DNA of 64,000 nucleotides from Trochalopteron elliotii (GCA_024734555.1 JANPWX010000010.1:2572777-2636776), one strand, 5' to 3'. Positions 1 through 10,764 are shown, counted from the first letter of the stretch. Notes: generated from the sequence alone by a model not told the origin. A program made the numbers and translations.

Positions 1-1690
1 ACAGTGATGACTCCACAATTTGCCATTTGAGCTGTAGCTGCAAAAATTTATGTGCAGGGTGGTGGAACAGTACTTTTCCTGGAAAGAATACCATGGCCAT
101 TTGTAAAACAGAGCTATTTGCCACATACCAGTCCCAATAGTCAGAGGTCAAGGGCACAGTTATAATGGCTGGGTCTCGCCCTGACGACTGGACACACTGT
201 TGTCTGGCTTTACAAATTATGTGAGCAACCAATTCTAAATGAGTGGTAATTGTCTTCATGCACTGATATGATAGAAATACCATTCTAAGAAATGCAAAAG
301 ATATTGCCAACTGTCATGCCATTGGGCTATGGGCCCACAGGATGGTCCTGAGACGGTAAAATATATACAACACTGAGAGGTATGGTGGTAACCACTCTCC
401 AAGCTTTTTTCCCTTGTATTGCTAATTCTACTTGCTTCAATGCAGCAAGTGCTTCTGGTGACAAGCTCCTGGAAGCTCCTGAAAGATAACAAAGAGGGAC
501 CACCTTATAATAAATCAAAAAGTAGTGCCAGCAGCACATTCAATAATCCCAACAATAGTCTGATTCAATTAATTGTCCCTAGCAATTTTTGCAAGTCATT
601 CAATGTTTGTACAGAATGCTGAATGGTCACCTTCTGTGGTTCAACAGTTTGATCTAAGATTTTCATTCCCAAATACTTCCAGGGAGCTTGTTGCTGTACT
701 TTCTCAGGAGCAATGCACAAACCATAACTTGTTAAAGCCTCTTGCATTACAGGCATTACCACATTGAGCTCTTCTACAGTTGGTGCAGCGACTAAGATAT
801 CCTCCATATAGTGATAACAATGAACCTGTGGAAATTGTTTCCTAACCTATGACAATGCTTGTGCTACATACCACTGACAAACGGTAGAGCTGTTCTTCAT
901 CCCTTGAGGTAATACAATCCAATGGTATCTTTCCTGGGTCATTATTTACAGAGGGGACAATAAAAGCAAATTTGGAAGCATCTTCTGGGTGCAGGGGTAT
1001 AGTAAAAAACCAGTTCTTCAGATCTGTCCCAGTACACATAGTCTGCAGCTGGACAAATAAATCTGGTTATACTAAGAAAGCCAATTTGGCTCTCCTAGTT
1101 CGATAAACAAGTCCCAAGGTGAACAATGATAGGATACACTCGGGCAGAGACCTCAACCAATCCCTTCCAACCCTAAAATGCAGATGTATCATTGGCGAGG
1201 GAGCTGAGCAGTGTTAAAACCCAGACCAATCAGTTGCCTGGACCCGGGAGTTTTGAACTCACTACATAAGAAGGCTCTGAACAATAAAATGGGCTTTTTG
1301 CTGATGACCCTCGGTGTACTGTGTCATGTGTCTCTCTCCCACTCACAACCACATGTAACACAGATCAAAAATACAAACATCCCAAGTAGCTGGAATCATG
1401 GTGGGACAAGGCACATCTTGCTGCAATGCTTCCATACTTTCCATCACCTCATTAACCTGGTGGAGATCATGTAAGAATCTCCACTTACCAGACTTCTTTT
1501 TGATCACAAATACTGGAGTGTTCCAAGAACCCTGTGATGGTTCAATATGATTTTGTGCCAGCTGCTCATTAACTAAATTTTTGAGAGTGCTCCATTTTTC
1601 ATGAGTCAGGGGCCACTGGCCAATCCATATAGGCTGTGTGGTCAGCCACTGTAGTGGGATGGTAGGTTTGTGCTGACTGCTCTTCACAGC
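1..1690 (-). pseudogene. pol: ERV reverse transcriptase with connection domain (pol), broken
   Basis: Minus-strand RT pieces are recognisable in order. The fingers, at about 1690-1367, include WPLTHEKW and NTPVFVIKKKSGKWR followed by LHDL. The palm segment, at 1018-842, includes DLKNWFFTIPLHPED. The active-site segment, at 810-565, has YMED at 799-810, a change from the usual YMDD. The thumb, at 540-330, includes SLSPEALAALKQVE. A connection-domain stretch continues to base 1, with DYWDWYVANS near 110-85. The gene is interrupted by a solo LTR at 1025-1360 and by at least one frameshift between the palm and YMED segments. The LTR plus its duplicated 6 bp totals 342 bp, a multiple of three, so the flanking frames still agree. 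It cannot encode an active polymerase. Confidence 0.9.
1025..1360 (+). mobile_element. Solo LTR nested in the RT gene, 6-bp TSD
   Basis: A 336-bp block begins TGTCCC and ends GTAACA. It is flanked by identical 6-bp copies of cagatc at 1019-1024 and 1361-1366. Removing the block and one cagatc would bring the two RT halves together in frame, so this is a clean insertion. A polyadenylation signal AATAAA near 1280 about 80 bp before the end puts this LTR on the plus strand, opposite to its host provirus. A 6-bp duplication fits class II (alpha/beta) retroviral integration. No internal region remains, so it is a solo LTR made by LTR-LTR recombination. Confidence 0.88.
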
Positions 1691-1714
1691 AGCCCCTAGG
1701 AAAAATCCTGCATT

Positions 1715-2015
1715 TCTGTTGTCAAAGTGACTCCCCATTGAGTCAGACAATCACGTCTCCACAAATTTAAAGGTACTGAAATTACATAAGGGCGGATGGT
1801 AGCTACCTGCCAATCAGGATTAATAATACTCACAGGTATTGGTAACTTTGGTAACTGGCAGTGGTACCCCCAACTCCTGCCACTGCTGCAGAAAGTACTG
1901 TGTGCCAAGTAGAAGGCCGCTGTTTCTTTGAAATCAGAGTGACATCAGCTCCTGTGTCAATCATGCCATAATAGTCACCTGCAGGGGTGAACCTTGTATG
2001 AATTCTAAAGAACAC
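1715..2015 (-). pseudogene. pro: ERV protease, frameshifted
   Basis: The minus strand encodes an aspartic protease remnant. The catalytic signature appears as GMIDTGADVTLI near 1965-1930 and is followed by a glycine-rich flap-like AGVGG. The C-terminal PLNLWRRDCLTQWGV, about 1770-1725, corresponds to the family's LWGRD-type motif but lies in another frame, so at least one frameshift splits the enzyme. It lies directly after the dUTPase domain, the betaretroviral arrangement in which both are cut from one pro polyprotein. The catalytic DTG is retained, but the frame breaks make it a pseudogene. Confidence 0.85.
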
Positions 2016-2059
2016 AACATATTAGGTCTAGAGTCAGTAACCATTTGGGTCCAAAAAAC

Positions 2060-2420
2060 CTTGGGGTGAACCTGACAAACCTGTGGACCTGAACCTCCAG
2101 TCGCTCTCTCAACAGATTCTGCACTAGGTACTTGTGCCACAAAAGGTATCAATTGAGTAATATGACTTTGCTTAGGTATAGTGATGGGGGGTGATGGTGT
2201 CCACACCATAGCACAGATCTGCCCAAGATAGTCCACATCAATAACTCTAGGTAACAGAAACAGCCCTTACAAGGTAACACTAGAACGTCCCACCAGTAAT
2301 GCACTCAACCCGTATTCCAAAGGCCCAAATGCATCTAATGGTATCTTGTGTGCTTTGTTGTCAGTTATGGTGACTGAGAGGTCTTGACAACTTCCATTCC
2401 TGTACTCTCTTTGGTTCTGG
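2060..2420 (-). pseudogene. dut: ERV dUTPase domain with one in-frame stop
   Basis: The minus strand carries a retroviral dUTPase, which hydrolyses dUTP and limits uracil incorporation during reverse transcription. Visible motifs in order are TITDNKAHKIPLDAFGP, the strongly conserved GLSALLVGRSSVTL, then VIDVDYLGQICAMVW and IPKQSHITQLIPF. A TAA at 2267-2269 interrupts the domain just after GRSSVTL, with the same frame continuing beyond it. The C-terminal glycine-rich motif V, normally GGFGSTG, is degraded to GGSGPQV. The next domain (protease) is in a different frame. The dUTPase is one of the better-preserved parts of this provirus. Confidence 0.88.
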
Positions 2421-2502
2421 TGCTGGGTTTGCCACATAAGGCTGGAAAAGGTTGCCTGGATGCATTTGTATCTGAGCTGCCATGCTCTGCTTTTTTTTTT
2501 CA

Positions 2503-2538
2503 GGCTTTTGCCTGTGGGGAGTGTGCTCACCCACCTGC
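2503..2538. repeat. 36-bp direct repeat in gag, copy 1
   Basis: This 36-bp stretch matches 4107-4142 at 35 of 36 positions in the same orientation. This copy lies at the end of gag, between the second zinc knuckle and the dUTPase. Confidence 0.85.
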
Positions 2539-2539
2539 C

Positions 2540-2765
2540 ACCCTCTGCTTCCCATTTTGTGGTGGCCCTCTGGACAGCAGCACTTGTCCCCTGCGGTCAA
2601 ACTTAGAATGGCACTGTCTGGTACAATGTCCCAGTCTGCTGCAGCGGGCACACAATTTGATAGGGCACCGCCTGCCATTCCCTGGCACTAAAAAGCCACT
2701 AGGCTGGTTAGGGCAAGTTCTCTTGAAATGCCCCTTTTGCCCAGATCAAAAATAGCTTTTGGAGG
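2540..2765 (-). pseudogene. gag: ERV gag nucleocapsid, two zinc knuckles (one degraded)
   Basis: The minus strand encodes the RNA-binding nucleocapsid end of gag. The second zinc knuckle, at 2611-2652, is intact: CARCSRLGHCTRQC matches CX2CX4HX4C. The first, about 2750-2700, has lost metal ligands and contains a one-base indel: IFDLGKRG in one frame and HFKRTCP in the next. Two knuckles with a short linker are standard for class II retroviruses. Downstream a stop precedes a serine/proline stretch that includes a motif repeated at 4107-4142. Confidence 0.82.
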
Positions 2766-3560
2766 TCTGCACAGCTGCAACAACTTGTGTTGCAAGCTGC
2801 TCTGCTTGTGTTTTCCCGACCTTATGCAAGCCTCAATCATATCTACTAGCGCAGGATTCTGAAGTGGCAATAAGGCTTGTTTACACTCTGCATTTGCATT
2901 ATCTTTAGCCAGTTGCAAAAGCAAAGTTTCTTGGGCTGCTACATTGTCAATTTATTTCTCAATTGCCTCTCTAAGGCCATCTATAAACATGATATATGCC
3001 TCACTAGGCTTCTGTTTAATTGTCATCCATGACTGACAATGAGCGCCTATATCCAGTACATGCTGCATCGCAAAAAATGCAAGCTCTTTTCCTTGCTGTA
3101 GCACTAAGGGATGCAGTTTGGCTTGGAGCTGCAGGGTGTTATTTGGAGGGTCCCCCATGAGCTGGGGCACACCAGCTCCAAATTGAGGGTCATCCTGACA
3201 ACATTCTAAATTACTTAAGGTGACCTCATTCACTAACTGTCTCCACAGTGACTCAAAAATCAACATCTGAGTCGGGGAGAAGCAAATCTGTGCTATTTGC
3301 TGAAAATCGAAGGGAGTTAACTCATTAGTAAAGATATCTCACTCCATAGACTGAGCAAAACGAGAAGCAAGTATGTGCTGCATCACTGTTTCTCAAGTCC
3401 TTGATCACACTCCAGTGGAAGGGCTCCCATTCATCCAGGCTATTGCCATTATTTCGTATCACAGGACATGCTAGAATCTGATTCACCAAGTCTAACTCCC
3501 CCTCTTCCTGAGCTTGCTTATACAATTTCGCCCAGAATCTGCAGGGGGAGATGGGCCACT
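2690..3560 (-). pseudogene. gag: ERV gag capsid (CA) with major homology region
   Basis: The minus strand holds the capsid domain in pieces. The N-terminal part, about 3530-3395, includes EWEPFHWSVIKDLR, the typical start of a class II CA, after which the frame is lost. The middle part, 3266-2952, contains FESLWRQLVNEV, DDPQFGAGVPQLMGDPP and the major homology region at about 3020-2961 (IKQKPSEAYIMFIDGLREAI). The C-terminal part, 2924-2770, includes NAECKQALLPL and ALVDMIEACI, matching the end of CA before the zinc knuckles. CA forms the core shell of retroviral particles. Frameshifts and stops prevent translation as one protein. Confidence 0.85.
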
Positions 3561-3566
3561 GAATAA

Positions 3567-3912
3567 CTGTATCAATATGATTCCAACAGAAGCCGTTTAT
3601 TGTTTACATTACGTGCCAGATATAGATTTTAGGTCTACTGTCCACGTGGACATGCATCTCTGGGTTGGCTAAGCTGCTTCTTCATGAAGTAGATACATAT
3701 CCTTCAGGACATCCAATTGGTCAAGCATCCATCCTCATGTTGTGCTTCCCCTATCAAGAGTTTACATTTTTTTGCAGACATTTTCTCAGGCTCTCTTCTT
3801 ATCTTTGATTCTGTTGTTTTCTCAGTAACCTTGATGAATTCCTGAGAGCTCTAACAACAAAACTGCAGGTGGTTTGATAATATTACTCACAACCAGTTTG
3901 GCTCATACATCA
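3567..3912 (-). mobile_element. Probable LTR inserted in gag of the class II provirus
   Basis: Between the matrix-side and capsid-side parts of gag lies about 345 bp with no gag coding match. On the minus strand it starts TGATGTATGAG and ends near TTGATACA, with AATAAACGG about 35 bp before the end, an LTR-like layout. The flanks read gaataac on the left (3561-3567) and gaatagc on the right (3913-3919). This is a near-match compatible with a decayed 6-bp target duplication but off by one base from the TG/CA ends. The boundaries are therefore provisional. Confidence 0.5.
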
Positions 3913-4106
3913 GAATAGCCTATTATACAGATACATTGCTACAAGTATCTTTTTGGATCTGCCCCTCTTACCATGACAGTCACAGGTTCTATTGTAAATA
4001 TATCCTGCAGTCGGGGGGGTAGTTGGCAGGCATCTTGATTCCTGTATCTCTGCTGGCTCTGCTAAATCGATCAAAACCTGCTTTGGTTGTAACGGGATGC
4101 GCCATT

Positions 4107-4142
4107 GGCTTTTGCCTGTGGGGAGTGTGCTCACCCGCCTGC
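4107..4142. repeat. 36-bp direct repeat in gag, copy 2
   Basis: This is the second copy of the motif at 2503-2538 (35 of 36 bases). It lies beside the linker after the matrix domain. No gag domain known to me repeats at this spacing, so a template switch or local duplication during reverse transcription is possible. Confidence 0.85.
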
Positions 4143-4149
4143 AGCCTCC

Positions 4150-4930
4150 GCGCAGCCTTCACCACAGCAGTTCACTGGCTGTAAAGCACAGACAGGATCC
4201 ATTCAATGTTGCTGGTACAGCCCCACTAACTCCCCTTGGGGCTTGGCAGTCCCTGTTCCATCTGCGGCAGTAGCACAAGGAAGCAGTTCTTGGCTAGCTT
4301 CACACCGCCCACACAGTGGTAGAAGTGACTGTCTGCCAAGGGAAACCGCAACAGCCGGTAAGTAGCTCTTTCTCAGTAAACCCCACAGGAGAAAGAGCTG
4401 CAGCGGTTCTGCCACAGCTGGACCTGGCCAGTGCTTCCCCCCCCAGGCCTTGGGATGTCATCATCAGTGTTCAGAGGAAGAGTGCAATTCTCAGGTGCTA
4501 TCAGCAGAACAAGACCCTTCTAGAAGGAGCATTCACAGAGGAAGGAGGAGTCAAGGGGGACATGACTCCAGCAGGAGAGTCAGCTGCTGAAGCAGTGGCT
4601 GTGACTGGGACTGAGGGAACAGCAGCAGTGGTTCCCATTTCTCTATCAGCGTGCACTTGCAACAACATGTCCCAAACCAAGCGCCATATTGTAAGTGACC
4701 TTGTGGCTCTCTCATCTCCCTTCATAGCTGCCTCCCACAGTGCATGCCTTACTTCTTCTTATGGTTCAACAAAAAAGGCAGTCTGTGCATCGCCTTGATG
4801 CCATTTCTTTTACACCAAATAAGCAAGTCATGTAGCATCTGCTCTTCACACTTAATACCTTTCCTTCGTAATATTCACAGCAGGATGTCCAACATGCAAT
4901 CTTCCTCTGCTGATATCTGAGCCCCCATTC
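4150..4930 (-). pseudogene. gag: ERV gag matrix and linker region, broken
   Basis: Starting downstream of the primer site on the minus strand, a matrix-like stretch reads AEEDCMLDILL, a stop, then ILRRKGIKCEEQMLHDLL and WCKRNGIKAM. After a frame change come VRHALWEAAMKGDERATRS and VWDMLLQV (about 4760-4640). A low-complexity serine/proline/alanine linker follows. Short helical segments followed by a linker fit the N-terminal matrix of class II gag, which targets gag to membranes, but sequence identity to any named family is weak. No intact start codon could be assigned. The call rests partly on position between primer site and capsid. Confidence 0.6.
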
Positions 4931-5110
4931 CTAAATTCCCAGCTGCTCACATGGGGGTGGTGCATTTGTTTGAAAGTTGTCCAGACATTCAGGCTCTTGG
5001 TCCCACCTGCTTTGTTCTTCAGGCTCTTGGTTCACCTGGCTCAGTTTGGCTGGGCTCCACCATCTTACTGCTCTCTCCATAGTTTTCTTATTTTTAAAAT
5101 CATGTCCCTC

Positions 5111-5128
5111 ATCACATCGGGGTCACCA
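5111..5128 (-). promoter_or_regulatory. Primer binding site, tRNA-Trp type
   Basis: The minus strand reads TGGTGACCCCGATGTGAT. This differs by one base from the complement of the tRNA-Trp 3' end used by avian leukosis viruses (TGGTGACCCCGACGTGAT). It lies immediately downstream of the 5' LTR of the minus-strand provirus. Confidence 0.88.
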
Positions 5129-5391
5129 GATAGCAGTGGAGGTACAACTGACACCAAAGAAGGTTCCAAGCATCAGTACTTTATTGTTTTTAGGTACAAC
5201 CTTTTGTATCCTTCATCTTAAATGCATTACACCTGTGTCCCCTCTCTACTCTTTTGTGATTGGTCAGTACACCTCAGCATTCCATGTTTCTTTGCCTTCA
5301 ATACTGTTCACCTGTCCTACACAGTTGTAACCCATTAGGGATGAGGCTCGGCTGCAGCCCCATTCCCAATCATCACAAACTGTGTGCCTAC
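5129..5391 (-). mobile_element. 5' LTR of the class II provirus
   Basis: The minus-strand sequence upstream of the primer site has an AATAAAG polyadenylation signal at about 5180-5186, followed by about 50 bp of R-U5 sequence. The probable 5' edge is a TG dinucleotide at about 5391 (TGTAGGCAC) or 5377 (TGTGATGA). The inner edge is also uncertain, because no CA abuts the primer site. The partner 3' LTR is outside the window. Confidence 0.7.
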
Positions 5392-7493
5392 ACAGAACTT
5401 GAACCCAATATATCTTAAAAGTTACCTCAGTACTCCTCAAGGTTGGAGTAGAAGTCTGAAGTCCTACTTCATTCTCAGAGCATTCTGCTGCATGAGTACC
5501 CCTGTGTTTAGGCAGGAGACACAGATCTCAGGGGCTGCTTTGAATTGGTTAATGGAAATCTTTCAGAGAACGATAAGACTTTATTCCAAGTGCAAGGAGA
5601 ATTTCTTTTACCTGACTTCATTACTGTATAGCAATCAGTAGCTCATTCACACACACAAATCATTACTAAAATCCCCACAGTGCTTGCACTGCTTTCAGCT
5701 TGCAGAAATGATCACATTTTGTGTTTGTCACTTATCTAAAGCAAAATACTATAAAAGCACAGCAGACAAGAAGAAAAAGGCATCTTTCACTAAAGCTTGC
5801 TTGTTTCCTCTCAGAAGTGTCATTGGAATAAGAAATGGATGTCTTTGCTGACCTCTGATGACTAGGAAGTGTGCTATGTAAACCTCTCCATCATAAATCA
5901 AATAGTTTATTGATGCCTGTCATTTCTAGCCATATCATAGAAGACTTTTCAGTCTTTTTCTGGGCATTCTTTTCTAATGTCTCCTATAATGTGCAATAAG
6001 TTATGAGCAGAGATGGGAACTACTGCATAGCTAGATCTACAACACAATCTGTTATTGTTTCAGGATGAAATTTAATAGAAGCTCTGCTCTTTCAATCTCT
6101 TGCCAAAAAGGAAAATTTAAGTAAATTTTGTTAGGAATGAAATCATACTATCATACAACATAATAATAGAAAGTGGCTGGTTGTGTTTTGTACTCTAAAG
6201 AGCTGTGTGTTATCATAGCAGAAGATTCAAGAGCTTTCTTAAAAATAAAAAAAAACCCAACCCTGTCTGAAGTACTGATATCTAAACATAGTTTTTCAAG
6301 TCAGAAAATACCAGGGTGTATCTTTTTAGGCTCAAGTCCACATGAATCTCAAAATTAAAAAAAAAAAGGAGTTTATCAACCTGATCAGACCTTTCCTTTT
6401 CTAGAACACCATATTTGAAGACCATCTTATACCTAAATTTCCTTAAAAAAAAAAAAGACATAAACACAACAAATGAAATATCCACTACCAAAAGATGCCC
6501 AAGCACATACAGAGAGTTAAAATCAAAGGAAGCTAATGTTCACATGAGCCAGTAAACATCAGAGAAAGATATGATAGATTGATGCCAATAAATTGGTAGT
6601 GACACATGAATTTTGTTGCCTCTGGTAATCCTGTTGACCCAGATATTTTCACAGCCACAACAAACTGAAAATATTATCTCTCACTGTTATTGAGGTATCA
6701 TGATTTAGCATGATTCTATTTTTTTTCTTTAGGAAAGACTGAGTTCACAGTGAAGAAAGTGCTGTGCTGAGCAAAATAGCAAAAGTGAACATAGAAACAA
6801 GCCAAGAAGAATGAATATATTTCACAATTAATGAATCTTTTGAAATCAGTGTTTTGAACAGTTTCTCACCTTCAGTCAGTTGGATATAACTTTGGAAACA
6901 ATATTTTGCTGTGATTATAAAAGCTGGGCATATAAAAAATAAATCAAAATGAACACAGTTCACAAAAAGAATGAGGTTTTTTGTTAATACAAGTGAAAAT
7001 GGCAACATAAAGCACTATGGAATACCTTTGTTTTGCCACTTCTGTCATTTGTTGCAGCATCCAAAGATACATTGCAAAGTTTCTGGTTGTTGAGACACCA
7101 CAGAGCAAATCATCACCAATAATTTTGCTGTGGAAGGCTGAAGACAAATAGGAGATCACCAAGACAATCAAAAGAATATCATCTCAGGGTTTTGATCCAG
7201 GAAAGCATATAGGAAAGGGCACAACTCCATGCACTTGAATAAACCCACTGAAAACAACAGGATCTGCTTACTGTCTTTGAGGGACCAATTTAATTTTGAA
7301 ATAATAATGCTCAACATTGTTTGGTTTCATTTCTTGAACTGTCGGTTATGAATCTGGTATTTGATTTTGAATGGAAAAGTACCAGACGAGCTGCACATGC
7401 CTTGGCAGTAGCAGCACATGGCAGCACCTGCACAGAGAAAGGCTCTGTTGCCAGGCAACCGCTTTAGGAACTAGAGAAGGGTTCTATCTCTGG
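5392..7493. other. AT-rich stretch, nothing recognised
   Basis: No retroviral, LINE or host coding match was seen. Reading frames are short and unrelated to known proteins. Some poly-A/T runs occur. Confidence 0.6.
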
Positions 7494-8351
7494 GGTGATT
7501 TTACTGGCAGCCTATCAGTGGGAAAATTTCCTCCACCAGTAGACCCTAAGCTACTTCCCTTAGAGGCCTGGTAACTCCTGCTGCCAGGGGAAGACTCTCC
7601 AGACTATCCAGTAATCTTTCTGGGGCAAGAAAACCATGGGAGGGGCAATGGGGTAGAAAAAGCAATTATGAACTGCGACAGAGGGTGCTGCTAGTTTCTG
7701 GGTTTCTCTGTCTGCCTGCTTGATGTCTCTGCTGGCACTTGCTCCCCTGCCTCTCTGAGATCCCTGGTGCCCCTGAACCTGAGTACCTGTTCTGCCTCGC
7801 CTGCTTTTGCCGATCCTTCTCACCCAGCCTTCCCTTCTGCTGCACCGTCCCTGTCCATGGTTCTACTCGCCTATCCCCCTGTTCCAGCCACCTCCCCTGT
7901 CCCGGTGTCCCACAGCAGCCTGCCAGGATCCTGCCGTGCCGCTGCTCTGCCACCTTCCCTGCCACATCTCCTGCCAGAGCTCTGACTCTCCTAGCATCCC
8001 GCCACTGTCGATGCAGGAGACACGATGCCGGCTGACTCTTGAATTCGCACCTCTCTTAAGAGCTGTGCTGACTCCCCCTGCCAGCAGTGCACACAGGCCA
8101 CCTGCTGACCGAACACCGATGGCACACCGCGAAGCCCTGGTGGTAATGCCCTGCCCCCGTCTCTTTTTCTGCTTTCTCCTTTCCTTCGCTTCTGCTTTTT
8201 CTATCCTCCTCCGGTAGGGCCACTTATTTTTCTTCATCAATAAACGGTTCACAGATATAATATTGACCTCATTTGCATCTAATTTCGCCCCAGGCATCTG
8301 TTTAAAAGACTCCCTCACAGTGCCCAACAGCAGAACGTGACACTATCTCTG
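7494..8351 (+). mobile_element. Possible solo LTR, GC-rich
   Basis: This GC-rich, pyrimidine-strand-biased block ends with AATAAACGG at 8239-8247 and then about 95 bp to a CGTGACA end, like the R-U5 of an LTR. The 9-mer ctatctctg occurs at 7494-7502 and again at 8343-8351 and may be a target duplication, although the 5' edge does not begin with TG. The overlapping reading frames in it (both strands) look like composition effects. Confidence 0.35.
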
Positions 8352-9505
8352 AGCAATGAAACAGTGAGCTTTGCTGGTCTCAGTAAGACTGAGTGCAGGA
8401 GGAGAAGCAGTTAAATCCCCTTTCCCTTCCCCAAGCTTGTAAAAATACAACTGTTTTAATAAATATCCCCCAAGATCCTACAGCTAATAAAACAAATGTA
8501 ACATTAAAAAAAAAATATATAAGGAACTCTCTCCTGATTAGAATGCTTTAAGTTGCATAGTTTACCAAGTTATGGGATGTATTCAGATCAGCAGCATGAG
8601 TGGAATAATCCTGCAGAGCATTCTGCATCAATTCAAAATCCAGCTGAAAACTTGTAAGTTATTGTCTTGACAAATGGAAATTATGGGTGGAAGTTCCTTT
8701 ATCCAGTCTGGTCATAGATCTTTGTCTATTTGGCAAATATTACTTGAGGCAGCACCACCTGTACTGTAAACTCTGCTGTGGTTGAGTGCTGAAGTGGAAA
8801 ATGATCTTTTAGGATATTCTAGAAATGGGTATTCTAAATGGGAATACTGCATTGTTCCTGTTAGTGAATGATAAATATTTGTAGAGAATGTTAATGTTTC
8901 ATAATGATTATGTTTCAGGACCAGAATGGCACACTTAATGAATTGCTGACTTCAAAGAACATCAGAAGTCCAGTATTCAGAATGAGAACTTCTGGATTTC
9001 AGTCTTTCTCTTATTTTCTCTCTATTGTTTTTTGCTTGTTTGTCAGCTTTTTTGTTTTGTTGGGTTTTGTTGGGTTTTGTTGGGTTTTGTTGTTGTTGTT
9101 ATGTTTGGGGGGAGGGTGTTACAAGGGACAGCAGTAGAGTTGTGAAATCTATTGGAGGCTTATGAATGGTAAGAATGTATTTTACTGTCAGGTTCTGATG
9201 TGCATTCTTTTTGAATGTAATTATTAATTTTCTGCTTCCACACAAGAAATTATTCAAATTATAAAAACCTAACCTGAGCATATAAATCATGTCTTAAGGA
9301 AAAGAAGACCTGCCCCAGTCATGCTTCTTTAAAAAATGTACAGATGCTAAAATAAGAAACAAGAAAGAAATAGCCATGTAAGTAGTGTTAACTGGAAGAA
9401 TGGTTGCTCTGAAATGGCACTATTCATTACTTAACTGGCTTGTAGAGGATTTAGATGTTATCAGGTATGGCATACATAATTTCCTTTAGATGGATGCTAA
9501 TTTGT
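8352..9505. other. Unrecognised stretch with a short TTTTGTTGGG minisatellite
   Basis: No coding match was seen. At about 9040-9120 there is a T/G-rich run containing three tandem copies of a 10-bp unit, then GTT repeats and a run of Gs. Confidence 0.6.
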
Positions 9506-9509
9506 GGAT

Positions 9510-9674
9510 GTTCTGTCTCTGGAAGTGTTCAAGGCCATGTTGGATGGGGCTTGGAGTAACCTGGTCTAGTGAAAGGTGTCCCTTCCCATGGCATGTGAGT
9601 TGGAACTTAATGGTCTTTAAGGTCCCTTCCAACCCAAATCATTCTATGATTCTATGATTCTATGATCTATGATT
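9510..9674 (+). mobile_element. CR1 LINE 3' end
   Basis: The stretch reads as the typical CR1 3' terminus: ggaagtgttcaaggccatgt, then ggtcccttccaaccc, then tandem attctatg units. CR1 is the dominant avian LINE and copies are usually 5'-truncated. Only about 165 bp remain here. Confidence 0.9.
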
Positions 9675-10764
9675 AGAAATATTGGTGGTTTCTTGGCAGT
9701 AGCCATCAAGAACAATGTGATTCTACAATATGATGAGATGTTTACTTTCTTTTTGCATATAATTTAGATCCCTGGTACACAACTAAGAGGAAATAATTAG
9801 AAGTGAGTTGAAATCAGAAGGAAGCTGAGAAATTGAGATGAAGCCTGAAATGCAGCTGCAGGAAATGTATGTGAGGGAGGCAGGAGAAAGAAATGAGTGA
9901 GAAATAAATAAAAAATAACAGCAGGAATAAAAATGGGAAGGAAAGAGACAAGGAAAAGGTGGGGTTGAGAAACCCAAATGGTATATAAAATAAAATGCCC
10001 TCTTAAGGGTTTCCTTTCAGGTCATGGTAGAAGAATCTTGGCAGGAAATGAATAAAATTTGTGCCTTGTCACATTTCATTGAAAAAAGAAGCTCCTGCAT
10101 TATTCTGACAACCTTTTTAAGCACTAAATTTACTTCGAAACTTTTTCCCTCTCCTTTACTCCCAAAGAAAATACCAGCTGAGAGGAAAAAAAACCTACCT
10201 AGTCTCACCCCAAACTCTTCATAGTCAGGAAGTGTAGAAGTGGGAGGAATGACTTGTCAGGCACACTGAAGACAGAAGATAGGAGGATGAGTGTCTTGTG
10301 GACTACTTCAATTGCTTCAAATCTGCAGTTTACAAAACACCAGGTGGGAAGAGGTGTCTAGAAATAACTAGCCAAGGGGTAAAATGCCAAAAGATTTTTT
10401 ATATTAATTTCTCAAAATCCTATATTGCTTCAAGGGTATAATACAGCTGTTTTGGTACAGAGGTCCATAAAAAACCAACCAACCAAACAAAAAAAAACCC
10501 ACAAAAACAAAACCCAAGCTACCAAGAAAAAGTTCTAAATCTCAAACCATTAAAAACAAGCTGGCTGCCACCTCTCTCCTGGACACTGAAAGTTTTTCTT
10601 CTCTGTTGCATATAGGTAAAACCTTACAAAATATGGGCCTTGTTACCTTTGTAAAATCATGGCTCAGGCTTGCTACTTTGGCTAAGTAGAAAAGGACTAT
10701 GCGAAAGTGACTCAGCTGAATTAGAGTTAGAAAAACAAGTTATATAACCATTATGTGTTCACAT
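9675..10764. other. Unrecognised stretch
   Basis: No gene or known repeat was recognised. An A-rich CAAA-type low-complexity run lies at about 10465-10515. Confidence 0.55.

Larger units (their letters stand above)
1..5391 (-). mobile_element. Class II (betaretrovirus-like) ERV provirus, left-truncated by the window
   Basis: Read on the minus strand, the order is 5' LTR, primer binding site, gag (matrix, capsid, nucleocapsid), dUTPase, protease and reverse transcriptase, running off the window at base 1. A dUTPase between nucleocapsid and protease is typical of betaretroviruses and ERVK-type elements, and the RT motifs also fit class II. The primer site matches tRNA-Trp, better known from avian leukosis viruses. 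Gag and pol are split over several frames with stops, and two LTR-like insertions interrupt it (1025-1360 and about 3567-3912). The 3' part of pol, env and the 3' LTR would lie left of the window, so its own target duplication cannot be tested. Confidence 0.9.

Noticed and set aside
4316..4798. A 160-codon plus-strand frame
   Set aside because: It is antisense to the matrix/linker part of gag and lacks known motifs.
7560..8327. Several overlapping frames of 98-154 codons on both strands
   Set aside because: All lie in one GC-rich LTR-like block; arginine/serine/proline-rich composition, no domain, open in several frames at once.
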